Source of the DNA: Actinobacillus seminis
GTDB taxonomy: Bacteria; Pseudomonadota; Gammaproteobacteria; Enterobacterales; Pasteurellaceae
Direction of reading: 5' to 3'
DNA: 64,000 bases
Assembly (NCBI RefSeq): GCF_002263215.1
Contig: NZ_NLFK01000006.1
Span: 1-64,000 of the forward strand
This document shows positions 51,376 to 62,284 of this stretch, in pieces (positions within the stretch are counted from its first letter, which is position 1; each line of letters opens with the position of its first letter). The notes beneath the pieces are model-generated. The model saw only the letters and a program-made list of their open reading frames with translations, did no database searches and was not told the origin of the DNA. A program made the translations under genes and the position numbers.

Positions 51376-54173
51376 CTAATGAGTGAGAACGGCGGTAAAA
51401 CGCCCTTGGGGAGCGAGGACGGTTTTTGCCGCATTATCCACATTTTGTTTTGTTACAATGTGATCAAATTGTTCATACAGGTAGATCCATTTTGGACTGT
51501 TATCAAGGCGATAGCTTTGTTCGATGCGATCGGAAACAAACAATAATGAGTCAAACTGTTGCTTGATTTGCGTTTTCTTCTCGGCGGCTTTTTTCGCAAT
51601 TAACGCCGGATCAATCCCATTATTCGCCATATCGTCTAAAATGCGGTGTGTCATCTCGAGAAGATAATTGGTGCGTTTCGGATCGCAACTGAAGGTGATT
51701 TTCCCTTCAATTTGCGGGGTAAACGGATCTTGGGTAATCCAAGTTCCGACCGAATAAATCCCACTTTCTTTTTCACGCAGGGAAAGACGTAATTTTTCTT
51801 CGATAACATCTGCCAACACATCAAGTACATAAAGATTTTCAGGTTGTACTTTTGCTTTTGCGGTTAAATGAATTTCCACTTCCGAGCGGGGTTCTTTTAA
51901 ACCGGTCATACGAAAAGTCTGTGTCGGTACGGCAACATTAACGGGATAAACCGATCGCACTTGCGATTTAACATCAAGATTGGCTAAATAACGGCGTGCC
52001 AAATTGACAACTTGAGTTTCTTTGATGTCGCCGATAATAAAATAAGTAAAATCCGTTTTACCGTTGATAGTCTTATGATAGAGCTCGGCAAGCTGACGAG
52101 GATCGGCATTGAGAATTTGCGATAAATTTTGTGTGTAAGCCGTTTCGGTATTAGGATAGCGTAATTTTGCAATATGTCGCATAAAAGCCGTTTCTTTATC
52201 CATATTGTTGAAATAGTCTATGGTTTCTTGACGGTATTTTTCCCAAACTTGTGGTGAAATAGTCGCACTTTGCAGTTTTAAGCGGAATAATTTGAGCAAA
52301 ATTTCCAATTCTTCCCCTCTTCCTATGCCGACAAATCCTTGTTGGGTATCGTCAACCAAGGTGGAAAAAACCACTTGATGATCCGCCAAAAGACGTTTGA
52401 TGTCCGATTGTGGGATGGTGCCGATACCGGTTTCATCTACAAGGGTTGCCGCTGTGCGAAGTCGGTGATAATTCGCTTTTGCAACGGAACGTAGACCTCC
52501 CGATGTCAAGGCTTTAAAATGAACCTGTCCCGGCTGTTTGTCGGAATAGTGGTAAATCAGGCGACTTCCGTTTTCCAAACGAAATTCGCTGATATTGCCT
52601 TTCTTATGGTGTTTTACTTTGATAACGTCTTTTTCGGGAAGATCAAAAATCGGCAAAGATTTGACCGCACTTTCACGCTCTGTTGTAGCGAGAAGCTTGT
52701 TTTTATCGTTATGATTTGATAATGCGGATTGTTGTTGTATTTGCCATTGTTTTTCGAGATCCTTTATATTGAAATCTAAAGCTTTGGCTGGGTGGGGTTG
52801 GGTAATAAGTAACAATTTGCTGTCCAATGACGTGAGTTTTTTGATGTATTGATTCACTTCTTCCAAGGTAATATTGGATAAAATTCGGGTATTCAGGCGA
52901 TATTTTTGGTCGGGGCTGAGAATTGCCGATTGATTGGCAACAAAGGGAATAAAATCGTTTGCCAGTTTTAGGCTACCGGCTTGAATATTCAATTGTTTTT
53001 GATTCAGTTTTTTTAGGCGTTGAATTTCGGCATTGAATTCCTCTTGTTGAAATCCCTGTGTATTAAGTTGTGCAATAAATTGGAATAAGGCATCAACGGT
53101 GTTTTTATAATCCGGTTTTGACAATTGCAAAGAGTATAGGGTTTGCAATGTTGATTTACCGAGATAGTTTTGATAAAAATTTGCAGAATCCACCGCATTT
53201 TGTGTTTGTTCCCATTGTTGTAATCTTAAATTGATTAATCTTATCAACAGCTGCTGAATAAATTCTTTTCGATATCCTTCAACTGTGTCTTCGGGGAAAC
53301 TGTCTTGCAAAAAGCTCAATTCGATCGTCGCAGTATGTATTCCCGCTTCAGATAAAGTTTCCAACCGCCAACCTTTTTTCAAAGGGATGCGATAGTCAGG
53401 ATGGATAAGAGGCGTGTTTTTTTTCGAGTGATTTAATTTTTTTCAATCAGGGTTTTGATCACATTTGTATCAACATCGCCCACCACAATTAATGCCATAT
53501 TGTCGGGACGATACCATTTTTGATAAAAGTCTTTCACCCGTTTGTCACTGACATTTTTGATGACATTGACATCACCGATAGGATCTCTTAACACATAGCG
53601 TGAACCCGCCATTTCAAAGGCACTCTTCTTATCCCCTAAACGTAGCATTGGGCTTAATCTTGCCCGCCATTCTTCCAGCACAATTCCTCTTTCAGCATCA
53701 AGATCTTGGGGTAAAATCGTCAAGTGATTCATCCATTCATTGATGACGTCAAACGCCAGTGCTAATTTTTGCGGATCATTGCGGGATAAATTTAGGGTAT
53801 AAACCGTATTTTCAAAATCGGTAAAGGCATTAATATCCCGTGCAAATTTCATTCCCAATGTTTCCAAGGCTTGAATGACCGTATTTTCCGGGAAGCGTTT
53901 TGTACCGTTAAACGCCATATGTTCCACAATGTGTGCCACCCCGCGTTGATCTTCATCTTCATTCATTGAGCCGGCGTTCACCACTAAGCGAATATAAAGA
54001 CGATCTTTGGGGTGACGATTTGTCAAAAGGTAATAACGTAACCCGTTGTCTAATGTTCCCCGTTCGATATTGGGATCAAAAGGTAGCGGCGTATTCGGCG
54101 AAAGCGATGATCCCGCACAAGACATCAGTAAAAAAAACGATAAAAAAGCAAGCAGGCGATTGAGCAGATGCAT
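51376..54173 (-). pseudogene. M16 zinc peptidase lipoprotein, PqqL/FusC-like (frameshifted, probably sequencing error)
   Basis: Two-halved M16 peptidase. The start at 54173 gives a lipoprotein signal (LLAFLSFFLLMSC, Cys19). The zinc motif HIVEH lies at about residue 80, with the downstream Glu in ERGIVLEEW. The second M16 half carries no zinc motif, as usual. The frame ends in TLIEKN at 53433. Adding one base to the seven-T run at 53437-53443 gives EKKLNHSKKNTPLIHPDY and joins without loss to the frame that runs to 51376, for about 932 residues, close to E. coli PqqL (931). It sits 52 bases after a TonB receptor, the YddB-PqqL / FusA-FusC pairing, where the peptidase cuts a protein imported by the receptor. 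The ligand here is unknown. Confidence 0.85.
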
Positions 54174-54225
54174 AAAATTCCTCAAAAAACGACCGCAGTT
54201 TCCTGCGGTCAATGATGATTATTTG

Positions 54226-56613
54226 TTAAAAATGATAGCCGATTTCCAGCCAGAACTCCCGTCCCGGTGTAAATATGCCGTATTCTTCTTGTGTAGAGAT
54301 CATATGCCGTGTTTTTTGACGTACTTGATTTAACACATTCAAAATATCTAACTGTAAATAAGCAGTGTGCGTACCGATCAAAGGTAACGTTTTACGCAAC
54401 GACATATCCCATTGAAAATGTGTACCGTAATCAAAACTGCGGTAACGGCTTGGTGTATCGTCTTCGACATTACTGATCTCTTCGTATCCTTTTACCGGTG
54501 CTTTAAGTTGGAGGCGATTTGACCAAGTAAATTGCCAGTCGGGTATCGCCATATCCAAACCGACACGTGCGATCCAATCCTCCGTTGAACTGTTCACTTT
54601 TTTCCGCATTTCTTGGCGGGTCATCAATTTACCGTCGAGATAAACCGGTTCAAACGGATTGAGAGCCTTGTCTAAGTCGGCACGTTTGGTATCTAAATAA
54701 TCAAAACCGACATAGGTTGTCCATTGGGTTTTTCTCCATTGCCAAGGTTCAAGTTGATTGACTTGAAGGGTATAAACATTAACACCGTAATTATTAGCGT
54801 TGATGTAGTAGGTTTTTCGGGTGTCATTGTCCTTTTTCAACATAATACGGTTTTTGTTTTGGCGATGAATATAATTTAATTTCAAATCGAGATTGTTAAC
54901 CTGTTGTTGAAACCCGATGCTTAATTCATCAGCATAAGGGGTTTTTAAATGTTGAAATTCTTGATGTTGACGACTGTTATCCTGATTCAGCTTCAGGATT
55001 TTATTGGTTAATTTCAAGGATGAGAAGGAACGACCGTAGTAACGGTTTAATCCGAAGGTAAAATAGCCTGCTTCCCAAGGATTAAGACGGGTAACAAAAC
55101 GAGGAGAAATATTGGTATTTTTCAAATAATCATCACGTTCAACCCTCAATCCCGGACGAAAATTCCAACGACCGATTTGGATTAAATCTTCCACATAGAG
55201 GGCAACATTTTGGTAGCGGGTTGTCACATTGCCTTTTGAGGCGTTTAGAGAGGGAATTTTCATTGGCTCTTCATCACCTGTTACCATATTAATATTTCCC
55301 GATACATCTTGAGGACGGGAAAAACGGTATTGGGAAGCTTGATATATTCCCCCCACAGAAAGAGAATGATTTGCTCCGGCGAAATCAAAGGGATTAAATG
55401 CATATTCCGTTGAAAAATGCAGATTGTCTTGTGTTAATTTGCTGTTTCCGTAACCACCTTTTTCATAGGAATAAAGTGGCTCATAATCTTCACTACTAAC
55501 GGAATAAATATCCACGTGCGAACTGTTTGATTTTCGTTTGTCGATAAAATGATCATAAGCAAGGGTATTGGTCAGCACACCTGAAGAAAACGAATGAACC
55601 CACGCTAATGTTGCACCGTAAGCATTGTGATAGTCGCCTAAGTTATTATTAATATTTTCGCCATAATATTTTTCTTCTTTGTAGCGAGAATAACGAAAAC
55701 CGAGTTCAAAACGGTTGGTTTCATTCGGTGTATAGTTCAAATTCAGTAAGGCAGTGTCGGAAAGTCGGCGGTGGTTTTGACGATCCAAACGGGGTTCAAT
55801 GCTTGATGACGAATCTTTTTGATGCCCAATCAGGCGGTTTTGTTCAATGCGGCTCATACGGCGACTGAATCCGAACACAGCCCCTAGATTTTCTGTCAGG
55901 CCGCGTTCCACCATCAAAGAGAAAAAGTCTTTATGATAATTGGGTTGAAATTCGGCATCACCGGTATTGTTAGGGCGAACTTTCTGTAGAATGCGTTTAC
56001 TTTGAGCATCACTTTTCATTTCAGCCCAATGGGAATTGGTGGCGCGGTATTTGAGCAAAGTGCGGTCGGTTCCGTCATATTGTTTGGTTTTGGCGACAAC
56101 AGCTCCCCCCATAAAACCGCCTAAACTGGCAGAAATATTATGATCATGCACCTCCACGGCAGATAACATTGACGCATCGAAAAAATAAGCCTGTGTATGA
56201 CTGATACCAGGCACAACCTGCATTGAACCATCGAAGATTTCATTGTCCACAGTTAAGTCATTGTTCACATTAACATTGTCAACAAAGTAAGCGGTTTGGT
56301 TAAAATCTGCTCCGTTAATGGAGATATTTTCTGGTTTTATTTCACCTCGGGTAAATCCGTTCCGGTCGCTATTTTCATAACGGATATGAGGATTGGTGGA
56401 GAGGTAATCGGAAATATTTCCATTGGTAGAGGGGGATTTTGCCATTTCCTGTTGAGATATGGTTTGGATTGAGGAAAGCTCGCTGTTCTGATCACCGTAA
56501 ACCACGATTTCAGGCAGCTTTTCCTGTGTTTTTATTTGCTGTGCCTGTGCATATCCTGCGGATAAAGCATAACTGACAAGCACCGTTGACAGTGTAAAAG
56601 AAAAATTTTTCAT
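54226..56613 (-). CDS. TonB-dependent receptor paired with the M16 peptidase (795 aa)
   Basis: Signal peptide ending near SAGYAQAQ, TonB-box-like LPEIVVYG, a plug domain (about 45-170, with [18 protein letters not shown] and [20 protein letters not shown]) and a long barrel ending in IGYHF. The plug has the FusA/YddB-type pattern and the next gene is the M16 peptidase, so it likely belongs to the branch that imports iron-containing proteins for periplasmic cleavage; H. influenzae HI_1369/HI_1368 appears to be the same pair. Only one Cys-free barrel is visible, unlike the 911-aa receptor. A Fur-like box lies just upstream. Confidence 0.85.
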   Translation of the reverse strand: MKNFSFTLSTVLVSYALSAGYAQAQQIKTQEKLPEIVVYGDQNSELSSIQTISQQEMAKSPSTNGNISDYLSTNPHIRYENSDRNGFTRGEIKPENISINGADFNQTAYFVDNVNVNNDLTVDNEIFDGSMQVVPGISHTQAYFFDASMLSAVEVHDHNISASLGGFMGGAVVAKTKQYDGTDRTLLKYRATNSHWAEMKSDAQSKRILQKVRPNNTGDAEFQPNYHKDFFSLMVERGLTENLGAVFGFSRRMSRIEQNRLIGHQKDSSSSIEPRLDRQNHRRLSDTALLNLNYTPNETNRFELGFRYSRYKEEKYYGENINNNLGDYHNAYGATLAWVHSFSSGVLTNTLAYDHFIDKRKSNSSHVDIYSVSSEDYEPLYSYEKGGYGNSKLTQDNLHFSTEYAFNPFDFAGANHSLSVGGIYQASQYRFSRPQDVSGNINMVTGDEEPMKIPSLNASKGNVTTRYQNVALYVEDLIQIGRWNFRPGLRVERDDYLKNTNISPRFVTRLNPWEAGYFTFGLNRYYGRSFSSLKLTNKILKLNQDNSRQHQEFQHLKTPYADELSIGFQQQVNNLDLKLNYIHRQNKNRIMLKKDNDTRKTYYINANNYGVNVYTLQVNQLEPWQWRKTQWTTYVGFDYLDTKRADLDKALNPFEPVYLDGKLMTRQEMRKKVNSSTEDWIARVGLDMAIPDWQFTWSNRLQLKAPVKGYEEISNVEDDTPSRYRSFDYGTHFQWDMSLRKTLPLIGTHTAYLQLDILNVLNQVRQKTRHMISTQEEYGIFTPGREFWLEIGYHF

Positions 56614-56628
56614 TTTTATACCAATATT

Positions 56629-56650
56629 GAAAATAAGAATAATTATCTTT
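56629..56650 (-). promoter_or_regulatory. Fur-box-like sequence upstream of the 795-aa receptor
   Basis: On the minus strand AAAGATAATTATTCTTATTTTC, a good match to the Fur 19-mer, 16 bases before the start codon. It supports iron repression of the receptor and peptidase. Confidence 0.65.
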
Positions 56651-56736
56651 ATTTATTTTAAACTATCCCCTGAATGGGGTAAAGTATTTTTTCATTTTAG
56701 GGTATAAGTGAGAGAAAATGAAAAGGGCGGATAGCC

Positions 56737-56950
56737 CTAATCTACTAGGGCGAGATGAAGTAATTCAGGCACACTACATTGGCGTTCAGGTTCGGCTTTG
56801 AGTTTTGCCATGACGATTTTACGTAATTTGCCTTTAAAGGTGGATTTGCTATCAGAATAAGTAAAATTAGGCGTGTCGTATTCCGCTAATTTAGGACGAC
56901 TTTTTACATATAAAGTGAGACTAACTTTGGGGACGGAGCATTTTTGACAG
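56737..56950 (-). pseudogene. Orphan coding remnant, no start codon
   Basis: An open stretch without a credible start ends in a TAG at 56737. It reads CQKCSVPKVSLTLYVKSRPK, then LAEYDTPNFTYSDSKSTFKG, and ends QCSVPELLHLALVD. The composition looks like real protein, possibly the tail of a gene whose front has been lost between darP and the receptor. I do not recognise it. Confidence 0.35.
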
Positions 56951-56965
56951 CACTTTTTATTTATA

Positions 56966-57502
56966 TTATTCCTCTGTGATTATCAATTCTTTCAAATATT
57001 GGAAGATTTCACGATAGGCTTTAGGTGCTTTGTTTTGTTCTTTTTCTTTTTGGGCATTGCGAATTAAATTGCGTAGATATTGGCGATCTGCCTGTGGGTA
57101 ATCGTTGAGTAGTTCGCTTAATAAATCATCGCCTTTTTCTATTAATTTGTCGCGTAGGTGTTCCAATTTGTGGAGCATGGCTTGTTGTTGCGCGTGTTTA
57201 TTTTCGATTTTATCCAAGGCTTCTTGGATAGGATCGGCATCGATATTGCGCAATAATTTACCGATATATTGTAATTGGCGGCGACGTGCTTCTTTTTGTA
57301 GGCGTTGTGCTAATTTGATTGCGTCTAATAAGTTTTCCTCTAACGGAATTTTTTTTAGATGCGTGTCATTTAACTCTACCAGTTTTTCACCGAGTTTTTT
57401 AAGGGCTTGTGCATCGCGTTTTATTTCACTTTTACTAACCCAAATAATTTCTTCTTGTTCTTCATTTTCCCAATCAAAAGCTTCTTTTTTACGTTTTGCC
57501 AT
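56966..57502 (-). CDS. yjgA: Ribosome-associated protein YjgA/DarP
   Basis: Small basic/acidic helical protein (178 residues, DUF615) implicated in 50S subunit maturation. Family features: an acidic N-terminus ([34 protein letters not shown]), the basic helix [19 protein letters not shown], and the C-terminal [38 protein letters not shown]. It is divergent from pmbA across 157 bases, as in E. coli. Confidence 0.93.
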   Translation of the reverse strand: MAKRKKEAFDWENEEQEEIIWVSKSEIKRDAQALKKLGEKLVELNDTHLKKIPLEENLLDAIKLAQRLQKEARRRQLQYIGKLLRNIDADPIQEALDKIENKHAQQQAMLHKLEHLRDKLIEKGDDLLSELLNDYPQADRQYLRNLIRNAQKEKEQNKAPKAYREIFQYLKELIITEE

Positions 57503-57659
57503 AGGTTATCCTTTTGTTTGCTATTACTTTTTATCCGGCTATTTTAGCACAGTAATTCGTGTTGCTGAAAATAAATGCGGAAAGATTGAGGAGGCGTTAG
57601 CGGGTTGGCTGAAAATGCGGTAAAATGCGCGCTATGAACGATTTAGTCAAGGAAATTAT

Positions 57660-59015
57660 ATGGAAATTCAACAAAATAGTACCGCACTTTTAAAGCATCA
57701 GGAACGAGAATTGCGTGACGCTGTGAGTTATGCGGTTGAGATTGCAACATATGCCGGAGCGTCGGCGGAAGTGGCGGTGACGAAAGTGAGCGGTTTATCG
57801 GTTTCGGCACGTTTGCAAGAAGTGGAGAATGTCGAGTTTAATAATGATGGAGCATTGGGAATTTCTGTGTATGTCGGGCAGCAAAAAGGCAACGCTTCAA
57901 CCTCGGATTTAAGCCCGGCGGCAATTAAAAGTGCGGTGGAATCAGCGTTAGCGATTGCTAAATATACTTCGCCGGATGATTGCGCCGGATTGGCAGATCG
58001 TGAATTGATGGCATTTGAGGCGCTAGATTTGGATTTATATCATCCTGCGGAAGTGGATGTAGATCAGGCGATAAAACTTGCTTTGGAAACGGAAAAAGCC
58101 GCGCTGGATTATGATGAGAAAATTGTTAATAGCGAAGGAGCGGCATTTAATTCTCATACCGGCATTCGGGTTTATGGCAATAGCTACGGGATGCTGCAAA
58201 GTTATTTATCCAGTCGTTATTCACTTTCTTGCTCGGTGATCGCGGGTAAAGATGAGCAACTGGAACGCGATTATGAATATACAATTTCGCGTGATGTTAA
58301 GCGTTTGAAAAGCGGAAGTTGGGTTGGGCAACGTTGTGCTAAGAAAACGTTAGAGCGTTTGCAACCGCAAAAAATGGCAACTCAAGAAGTGCCGGTGGTG
58401 TTTTTGAATGATGTGGCAACGGGCATTATTAGTCATCTGGCAGCGGCAATTAGCGGTGGTAGCTTGTATCGTAAGTCGAGTTTTTTATTGGATCATTTGG
58501 GTAAACAAATTTTGCCGGATTGGTTTGCGATTAGTGAACGTCCACATTTAATCGGGCAGTTAGCGTCGTCGCCTTTTGATAGCGAGGGCGTACGTACGGT
58601 GTCGCGTGAGATTATTGAAGAGGGAGTGTTACAAACCTATTTATTGACCGGTTATAGTGGCAAAAAACTGGGAATGCCAAGCACCGGACACGCCGGCGGG
58701 ATCCACAATTGGCTGGTGAAACCAAATTTAAGTGGTGGATTGACCGCACTTTTGCGTGAAATGGGAACTGGTTTGTTAGTGACGGATTTGATGGGGCAAG
58801 GGGTAAATTTGGTTACCGGCGATTATTCACGCGGTGCGAGTGGTTTTTGGGTGGAAAACGGAGAAATTCAATATCCGGTTGCCGAGATTACCGTTGCGGG
58901 AGAATTGAAAAACATGTTTAGTCAAATTGTGGCAGTGAGTGACGATATTGAGGCTCGTTCGAATATTCAAACAGGGTCTATTTTGCTGGAAAACATGAAA
59001 GTTTCGGGTAATTAA
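57660..59015 (+). CDS. pmbA: Metalloprotease PmbA/TldE
   Basis: Partner of TldD in the TldD/TldE peptidase that matures microcin B17 and degrades CcdA; TldE lacks the zinc site and is the regulatory half. Two-domain layout: N-terminal alpha/beta (about 1-215, with [21 protein letters not shown] and [14 protein letters not shown]), C-terminal beta (about 215-451, with [19 protein letters not shown] and [16 protein letters not shown]). Length 451 equals the usual size. tldD is not in the window. Confidence 0.94.
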   Translation: MEIQQNSTALLKHQERELRDAVSYAVEIATYAGASAEVAVTKVSGLSVSARLQEVENVEFNNDGALGISVYVGQQKGNASTSDLSPAAIKSAVESALAIAKYTSPDDCAGLADRELMAFEALDLDLYHPAEVDVDQAIKLALETEKAALDYDEKIVNSEGAAFNSHTGIRVYGNSYGMLQSYLSSRYSLSCSVIAGKDEQLERDYEYTISRDVKRLKSGSWVGQRCAKKTLERLQPQKMATQEVPVVFLNDVATGIISHLAAAISGGSLYRKSSFLLDHLGKQILPDWFAISERPHLIGQLASSPFDSEGVRTVSREIIEEGVLQTYLLTGYSGKKLGMPSTGHAGGIHNWLVKPNLSGGLTALLREMGTGLLVTDLMGQGVNLVTGDYSRGASGFWVENGEIQYPVAEITVAGELKNMFSQIVAVSDDIEARSNIQTGSILLENMKVSGN

Positions 59016-59023
59016 ATAAATGC

Positions 59024-59064
59024 AAATAATTCTCATTGACAATCATTCCAGGCCTGGATAGAAT
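59024..59064 (+). promoter_or_regulatory. Near-consensus sigma-70 promoter overlapped by a Fur box
   Basis: -35 TTGACA (59036-59041), 17-base spacer, -10 TAGAAT (59059-59064): five of six at -10 and perfect at -35. AAATAATTCTCATTGACAAT (59024-59043) and the following CATT form a Fur-box-like element covering the -35. Transcription should start near 59071. Confidence 0.8.
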
Positions 59065-59070
59065 AGTGTG

Positions 59071-59198
59071 GCTTGTTACATTGCCGACCGAGGAAAAGAA
59101 TTTTTTGTCTCTGTAGCAAAGTACACCAAACAAGTAGAGTAGAAAGTAAATTCGTTAGGGTATTTAAAGGCTGAGGTTTATACTTCAGCCTTTTTTTT
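59071..59198 (+). ncRNA. Candidate Fur-repressed small RNA
   Basis: About 125 bases from the predicted start to an intrinsic terminator (GGCTGAGG / CTTCAGCC, 59169-59190, then eight T). There is no reading frame with start, ribosome site and reasonable length. A U-rich single-stranded stretch (GAATTTTTTGTCTC, about 59099) could bind Hfq, as could the terminator tail. This is the layout of RyhB and of HrrF, the Fur-regulated sRNA of H. influenzae; orthology with HrrF is a guess I could not test. It lies between pmbA and hpt. Confidence 0.75.
59169..59198 (+). terminator. Terminator of the candidate sRNA
   Basis: Stem GGCTGAGG / CTTCAGCC around TTTATA with one G-T pair, followed by TTTTTTTT. 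The only unit it can end is the transcript starting near 59071, since pmbA stops 150 bases upstream. Confidence 0.9.
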
Positions 59199-59248
59199 GC
59201 TACAATAGGCGCCGATTAGCTAAACCTGATATTGAAAGGTCATTTATA

Positions 59249-59788
59249 ATGAAAAAACATTCTGTAGATATTTTAATTTCCGAACAAGATGTTCGTTCTC
59301 GTATTCAATCTCTTGGTGCGGAAATTACTCAATTTTACCAACATAAAAAAATAGATAAATTAATTGTTGTTGGACTGTTGCGCGGTTCTTTTATGTTTAT
59401 GGCGGATTTAGTTCGCGAGATTAAGTTGTCGGTGGAAATTGAATTTATGACGACAGCAAGTTATGGCAGCGGTATGACGAGCAATCATGATGTGAAAATC
59501 AGTAAAGATTTGGAAGGCGATATTCGTAATGAACATGTGTTGATTGTGGAGGATATTATTGATACGGGTTATACCTTGCAAAAAGTGCGTGAGATCTTAT
59601 TATTACGGGATCCTGCGTCGTTGGTAATTTGTACTTTATTAGATAAACCTTCTCGGCGTGAAGTGGAAGTGCCTGTAAATTGGGTGGGCTTCACTATTCC
59701 TGACGAATTTGTGGTGGGTTACGGGATTGATTATGCGCAGCGCTATCGTAATTTAGGCTATATCGGAAAAGTGATTTTGCCGGAATAA
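59249..59788 (+). CDS. hpt: Hypoxanthine phosphoribosyltransferase
   Basis: Purine salvage enzyme converting hypoxanthine (and guanine less well) plus PRPP to IMP. The PRPP-binding motif is [14 protein letters not shown] (about 99-112), the flexible-loop region [12 protein letters not shown] is before it, and the purine-contact segment [24 protein letters not shown] is at the C-terminus. Length 179. It has AAAGG upstream of the ATG and is monocistronic, ending in a terminator at 59821. Confidence 0.95.
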   Translation: MKKHSVDILISEQDVRSRIQSLGAEITQFYQHKKIDKLIVVGLLRGSFMFMADLVREIKLSVEIEFMTTASYGSGMTSNHDVKISKDLEGDIRNEHVLIVEDIIDTGYTLQKVREILLLRDPASLVICTLLDKPSRREVEVPVNWVGFTIPDEFVVGYGIDYAQRYRNLGYIGKVILPE

Positions 59789-59820
59789 TTGCATTTTTCA
59801 AGTTGTGAGACATTTAACAG

Positions 59821-59852
59821 AAAGCTTGCCAATCAAATAGCAAGCTTTTTTA
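59821..59852 (+). terminator. Intrinsic terminator after hpt
   Basis: AAAGCTTGC (59821-59829), ten-base loop, GCAAGCTTT (59840-59848) in a T run. Confidence 0.92.
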
Positions 59853-59872
59853 TATTTTATGTTACGGGCAAT

Positions 59873-59898
59873 GAAAAACCACTTTAATGGTGGTTTTA
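59873..59898 (-). terminator. Terminator after the small periplasmic protein
   Basis: AAAACCAC and GTGGTTTT arms around TTTAATG; on the minus strand it ends in TTTTTC, a few bases after the stop at 59903. Confidence 0.75.
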
Positions 59899-59902
59899 GA
59901 CA

Positions 59903-60253
59903 TTAGTTGGCGGCATTATTTTGTTTGGATGCCAGTCTCACTAAACCAACATCACAACTTTTAATTTGTGTCGCTAATTCCATTTCCAGAATTTGCTGTT
60001 TGCTTTGGTTTAACTTACTTTTAATTTTATTTAACTGGGTATGGGTACCCGGTTGTTTTTCAGCTTCTGCAATTAAACTCTCGGTTGCTTTGAACAATTG
60101 TTCACATTGTTGAGGCAGTGTGACAACGGTATTATTTTGCATTAGCTGTGCCTTTGTGGATTCCGCTTTTGCAACGGCGGGTTCGCCTCCTACCACTGCT
60201 AAAATACCCGTGGCAACAACGAAAGCAAAAGTTGTTATTTTATTTATAAACAC
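59903..60253 (-). CDS. Small secreted protein, probably DUF5339 family
   Basis: With the GTG at 60253, preceded by AGGTGATAG, the protein is 116 residues. A signal peptide (INKITTFAFVVATGILAVVGG) ends near AVAKA. The mature part is helical with two Cys (LPQQCEQLF and IKSCDVGL) about 55 residues apart, likely a disulfide. The pattern resembles the Pasteurellaceae-type DUF5339 proteins, from memory. An upstream in-frame start at 60295 would hide the signal peptide and is less likely. Function unknown. Confidence 0.7.
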   Translation of the reverse strand: MFINKITTFAFVVATGILAVVGGEPAVAKAESTKAQLMQNNTVVTLPQQCEQLFKATESLIAEAEKQPGTHTQLNKIKSKLNQSKQQILEMELATQIKSCDVGLVRLASKQNNAAN

Positions 60254-60405
60254 CCTATCACCTTTACATAAAATATTAAACAAAAATAAGCGCAAAGAAA
60301 ATTAGCAGAATATCGGTATGATGTCTAGTGCTTAAGCCGGTTTTATTCAAAAATTGTGAGCCTGGGAATAATGAATGTTGTGAAAATGTTAATAAAATTC
60401 ATAAT

Positions 60406-60419
60406 TTGATTAATATCAA
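60406..60419 (+). promoter_or_regulatory. FNR box upstream of cydA
   Basis: TTGAT-TAAT-ATCAA, a perfect match to the FNR consensus TTGATNNNNATCAA. Just before it, GTTAATAAAATTCAT (60389-60403) resembles one ArcA box. The site is about 290 bases before cydA and about 150 before DUF5339-type gene, so either could be controlled; cyd is the classical target. The rest of the 400-base gap (60254-60704) holds no gene. Confidence 0.8.
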
Positions 60420-60704
60420 TAGATATGATGATAAACCTTTAGGATTATTTTTGATTTAAATCTAAAAAATGTGATCTGTCTGTCATTTTTGCTATTTTTT
60501 ATCCTTACTTTTAGTAGTAGAATACACAGTGATCACGGATTATTTTTATAATGATTAACTTATATACTGGTGTTTCGTTAGTGATGATTGTGAAAATAAT
60601 TCGGTCACTTGACCTTAAGATAAGAGATATCTTAGAGAAGGTAATATGGGGTGATTACTTAGTAATCATAATTGAAAAACTTGTAGCATTTACAAGGAGT
60701 CGAG

Positions 60705-62270
60705 ATGTTAGACGTTGTTGAACTCTCTAGATTGCAGTTTGCATTAACTGCATTGTACCACTTTTTGTTTGTGCCGTTGACATTAGGGCTAACCATGATT
60801 CTTGTGATTATGGAAACGCTTTATGTTACTACGGGCAAGGAAGTGTATAAAGATATGACAAAATTCTGGGGTAAATTATTTGGTATTAACTTTGCTTTAG
60901 GGGTAACTACCGGTATTACAATGGAATTTCAGTTTGGTACAAACTGGTCATATTATTCTCATTATGTAGGTGACATTTTTGGTGCACCGCTTGCTATTGA
61001 AGCTCTGTTGGCATTCTTCTTGGAATCAACTTTCGTCGGATTATTTTTCTTTGGTTGGGATCGCTTATCAAAAGGTAAACATTTACTAACAACTTATTGT
61101 GTGGCATTCGGTTCCAATTTATCCGCAATGTGGATTTTGGTTGCTAATGGTTGGATGCAATATCCTGCGGGTTCGGAATTTAACTTTGAAACCATGCGGA
61201 TGGAAATGAACAGTTTCTTAGATCTTTGGTTAAATCCGGTGGCACAAAGTAAATTTTTACACACTTTATCAGCAGGTTATGTTACAGCAGCTTGTTTTGT
61301 GTTAGGTATCAGTGCATATTATATTTTAAAAGGGCGTGATATCGGGTTTGCAAAACGTTCTTTTTCTGTTGCTTCCGTTTTTGGTATCGTAGCGGTATTT
61401 AGTGTATTGATTATGGGAGATGAATCCGGTTATGAAATTGGTCAAACCCAACCGGTAAAACTTGCCGCAATGGAAGGTGAATGGCATACTCAATCAGCAC
61501 CGGCAAATTGGAACGCGATTGTTTTAACAAATGAGGCAGAACGACGCAATGATTTTGCTTTACAGGTTCCGTATGCTGCCGGATTAATTGTAACTCGTTC
61601 TTTAGATAAAACATTCTTAGGCATTAATGACTTACAACAAATTAATGAAGGTCGTGTTCGTAACGGTATCGTCGCTTATAGTTTATTGCAACAATTAAAG
61701 GTAGAAAAAAAACAAAACGGTCAGGTTAGCGAAGAAACTAAAGCGCAATTTAATGCGGTAAAAACAGATTTAGGTTTTGGCTTGCTATTAAAACGCTATA
61801 CAGATAATGTGGTTGATGCAACTGAAGAGCAAATTAAAGCAGCTGCGACAGATACAATTCCGTATGTAGGACCAACATTCTGGTCGTTCCGTATTATGAT
61901 GCTCGCCGGCGGAATAATTTTCCTTATGCTCATAGCCGCATTTGTTCAAAATGTGCGTAAAACAGTGGGACGCAGCTCGTTATTACTAAAACTATTATTG
62001 TGGGGCATTCCGTTACCGTGGATTGCAGCTGAAAGTGGCTGGTTCTTGGCTGAATATGGTCGTCAACCTTGGGCTATTTATGATGTTTTGCCGGTTGGTG
62101 TTGCGGCTTCTAATTTAACGACAGGTGATCTTTGGTTCTCTATTTGTTTAATCTGTGCGTTATACACTATCTTCCTTGTAGTAGAAATGTATTTAATGTT
62201 TAAATATGGTCGATTGGGACCAAGCTCATTAAAAACAGGTCGCTACTATTTTGAGCAATCGTCTAAATAA
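60705..62270 (+). CDS. cydA: Cytochrome bd ubiquinol oxidase subunit I
   Basis: Haem-bearing subunit of the high-affinity terminal oxidase in the inner membrane. His19 (LYHFLF) and His about 186 (HTLSAGYV) bind haem, and the Q-loop lies at about 240-370 with conserved [23 protein letters not shown]. The [12 protein letters not shown] motif is near the C-terminus. Length 521, with nine predicted membrane helices. The Shine-Dalgarno AAGGAGTCGAG precedes the ATG. First gene of cydABX-ybgE. Confidence 0.97.
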   Translation: MLDVVELSRLQFALTALYHFLFVPLTLGLTMILVIMETLYVTTGKEVYKDMTKFWGKLFGINFALGVTTGITMEFQFGTNWSYYSHYVGDIFGAPLAIEALLAFFLESTFVGLFFFGWDRLSKGKHLLTTYCVAFGSNLSAMWILVANGWMQYPAGSEFNFETMRMEMNSFLDLWLNPVAQSKFLHTLSAGYVTAACFVLGISAYYILKGRDIGFAKRSFSVASVFGIVAVFSVLIMGDESGYEIGQTQPVKLAAMEGEWHTQSAPANWNAIVLTNEAERRNDFALQVPYAAGLIVTRSLDKTFLGINDLQQINEGRVRNGIVAYSLLQQLKVEKKQNGQVSEETKAQFNAVKTDLGFGLLLKRYTDNVVDATEEQIKAAATDTIPYVGPTFWSFRIMMLAGGIIFLMLIAAFVQNVRKTVGRSSLLLKLLLWGIPLPWIAAESGWFLAEYGRQPWAIYDVLPVGVAASNLTTGDLWFSICLICALYTIFLVVEMYLMFKYGRLGPSSLKTGRYYFEQSSK

Positions 62271-62284
62271 GCAGGAGCCTAACT

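Noticed and set aside
48342-56613. Tetranucleotide (CCAA-type) repeat switching of the receptors, as in haemoglobin-binding proteins of Haemophilus
   Set aside because: No such repeats are present near the starts of either receptor.
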